This document shows positions 63,080 to 64,000 of a stretch of DNA of 64,000 nt, in pieces. The notes beneath the pieces are model-generated. The model was not told the origin of the DNA. It saw only the letters and a program-made list of their open reading frames with translations, and made no database searches. The stretch's first letter is position 1; every line of letters begins with the position of its first letter. Source of the DNA: Bacteroidota bacterium (lineage in GTDB: Bacteria > Bacteroidota > Bacteroidia > Bacteroidales > F082); the NCBI GenBank assembly GCA_009773165.1, contig WOUZ01000004.1:1-64000 (forward strand), given 5' to 3'. A program made the position numbers and the translations under genes.

Positions 63080-64000
63080 TTAGTTTCCTTTATCATATAT
63101 AAACTCTTGATCACGGTAGCCTTGTTTATTCTCGTACCAATCCATATAGCTAAATCCGCTGCTTTGAACCCATTGTCCAAAAACCAAATGAGCATCCAGA
63201 ATCACTTTCTTTTCTAATGGATAGGCAAAAGCCTGCGGAAGATGCATTCCCCATGGGAGGTTAGTCTTTGATTTATAATATTTTCCTGTACTTAAATTTG
63301 TGTCGTCATCTTCAGTGCCAAAATAGACAGGATTTGCTAAAGCAGTAGGTGGATAACCAGGTAAATGAACTTCTTTATCCCGTTGTTTATTAATAAAAAT
63401 GAAAGGATTATACGGAGGTAATCCAATAGCAGCCATTGTTTGAGCGTTTGTAAAAGTTACATTAACAGTGACATCCTCCGGCTGAACATAAGCCATTTCG
63501 GGACGGGTATTCACAAAACCTGAAGCGATTGTTTCAAAAAGATTATAGGTATTATCGAAAGGAATAATTGTTGCTTTGGTCTGCCCAGCTTCAGTATTAT
63601 TTGCATTAAGGGTAACAATATTTTCTCTGTGATCAAAACCATCAACAGAAGCAACCGCAGAAGGAGGAACATTAATTTGAAATCCAAAACCATTCTTATA
63701 ACCAGCTCCAATTGCCTCAATTGTGAAGGTGGAAACGATATCCTTAACCAGATTATCGGCATTGGTCACCTGGTTAATGTTGTAAGAAAGCACAAGATCA
63801 TTAAAATCATAATCACCTTTCAAAGGCCAAAGGTCTTCGTAAGCCAGTGATCCTGTTTTGTTTCTGCCTGGAAAATAATTATTAAAAGCCCTTAAGGGAT
63901 CAGCAGGATAATCGTCCATAACATCAAAAACACCATCTGCGTCGGTATCGATCAGGTTAGGATCCACGAAAGGCATATTTGAATTATCAATAGCCTCAAT
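63080..64000 (-). CDS. LruC-domain secreted protein, 3' part (runs off right edge)
   Basis: The frame is open to the right edge; about 306 codons are visible before the stop at 63080. The N-terminal visible part has a thrombospondin-type calcium loop (DTDADGVFDVMDDYPADPLRAF), followed by the LruC/DUF4842 domain (YEDLWPLKGDYDFNDLVLSYNINQV, GFGFQINVPPSAV, ending FEYDKG-like EFIYDKGN). Such proteins are secreted in Bacteroidota and Leptospira and may bind calcium. No signal peptide can be seen because the start is outside the window. Confidence 0.85.
   Translation of the reverse strand: MEAIDNSNMPFVDPNLIDTDADGVFDVMDDYPADPLRAFNNYFPGRNKTGSLAYEDLWPLKGDYDFNDLVLSYNINQVTNADNLVKDIVSTFTIEAIGAGYKNGFGFQINVPPSAVASVDGFDHRENIVTLNANNTEAGQTKATIIPFDNTYNLFETIASGFVNTRPEMAYVQPEDVTVNVTFTNAQTMAAIGLPPYNPFIFINKQRDKEVHLPGYPPTALANPVYFGTEDDDTNLSTGKYYKSKTNLPWGMHLPQAFAYPLEKKVILDAHLVFGQWVQSSGFSYMDWYENKQGYRDQEFIYDKGN

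Noticed and set aside
1-64000. tRNA, rRNA, CRISPR arrays and insertion sequences
   Set aside because: I looked for T-arm-like GGTTCGA-type sequences, regularly spaced repeats and transposase motifs and found none; a covariance-model search would be decisive.

Overview
The window comes from an AT-rich chromosome of a Bacteroidota (most likely class Bacteroidia) that lives at least partly without oxygen. Signs of this are promoters of the TTG-N19/20-TAnnTTTG type, the absence of strong Shine-Dalgarno sites, a TonB-dependent receptor with an N-terminal carboxypeptidase-regulatory-like domain, a LruC-domain protein, a propeller/triple-Tyr regulator with a LuxR-type HTH, the hpt-adk-obgE and rnpA-yidD-S41 peptidase neighbourhoods, Rex, and an NrfHA nitrite reductase. 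I saw no tRNA, rRNA, insertion sequence, integrase or CRISPR array.

Layout. 1-7.2 kb: the 5' part of a large Ig-repeat secreted protein, Lnt, an O-antigen-ligase-like protein, and the rnpA-yidD-CTP operon. 7.2-10.1 kb: a small charged protein with a terminator, a decayed response-regulator gene, cytidine deaminase and a ChaN-like protein. 10.3-14.2 kb: a metal block with a His-rich ArsP_2-type exporter, an Fe-S-type Rrf2 regulator, a His-rich UreH/NicO-type transporter, a barrel protein and Rex. 14.2-23.4 kb: metabolic and transport genes (SDR, class III aminotransferase with GGT, cupin, patatin, K+/H+ antiporter, purK-purE, a TM1266-like protein). 23.5-34 kb: a REC-REC-ATP-grasp protein, then nrfA and nrfH, and upstream of them a five-gene operon. 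That operon encodes a cytoplasmic solute-binding-like protein, a HypB/UreG-like GTPase, an ABC ATPase, a Cys-rich mini-protein and a PepSY membrane protein. 34-36.7 kb: a TPP riboswitch driving a TonB-dependent receptor. 36.8-49 kb: housekeeping genes, including a fused double adenylate kinase. 49-64 kb: a membrane-tethered LuxR-type regulator, a run of secreted proteins, a hybrid histidine kinase, a YdcF-type protein, a degenerate UppS-like protein and a LruC-domain protein cut by the right edge.

The most interesting link is between two distant regions. A 19-bp near-palindrome lies just downstream of the -7 box of the rrf2 promoter. It recurs with 17 of 19 positions identical over the -33 region of the promoter for the permease-less ABC/GTPase operon, and a weaker copy precedes the cupin gene. 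This suggests one Rrf2 (NsrR/IscR-like) regulon joining metal transport, a possible metal- or cofactor-handling machine and, next to it, NrfHA, which has its own promoter and a perfect FNR-type box.
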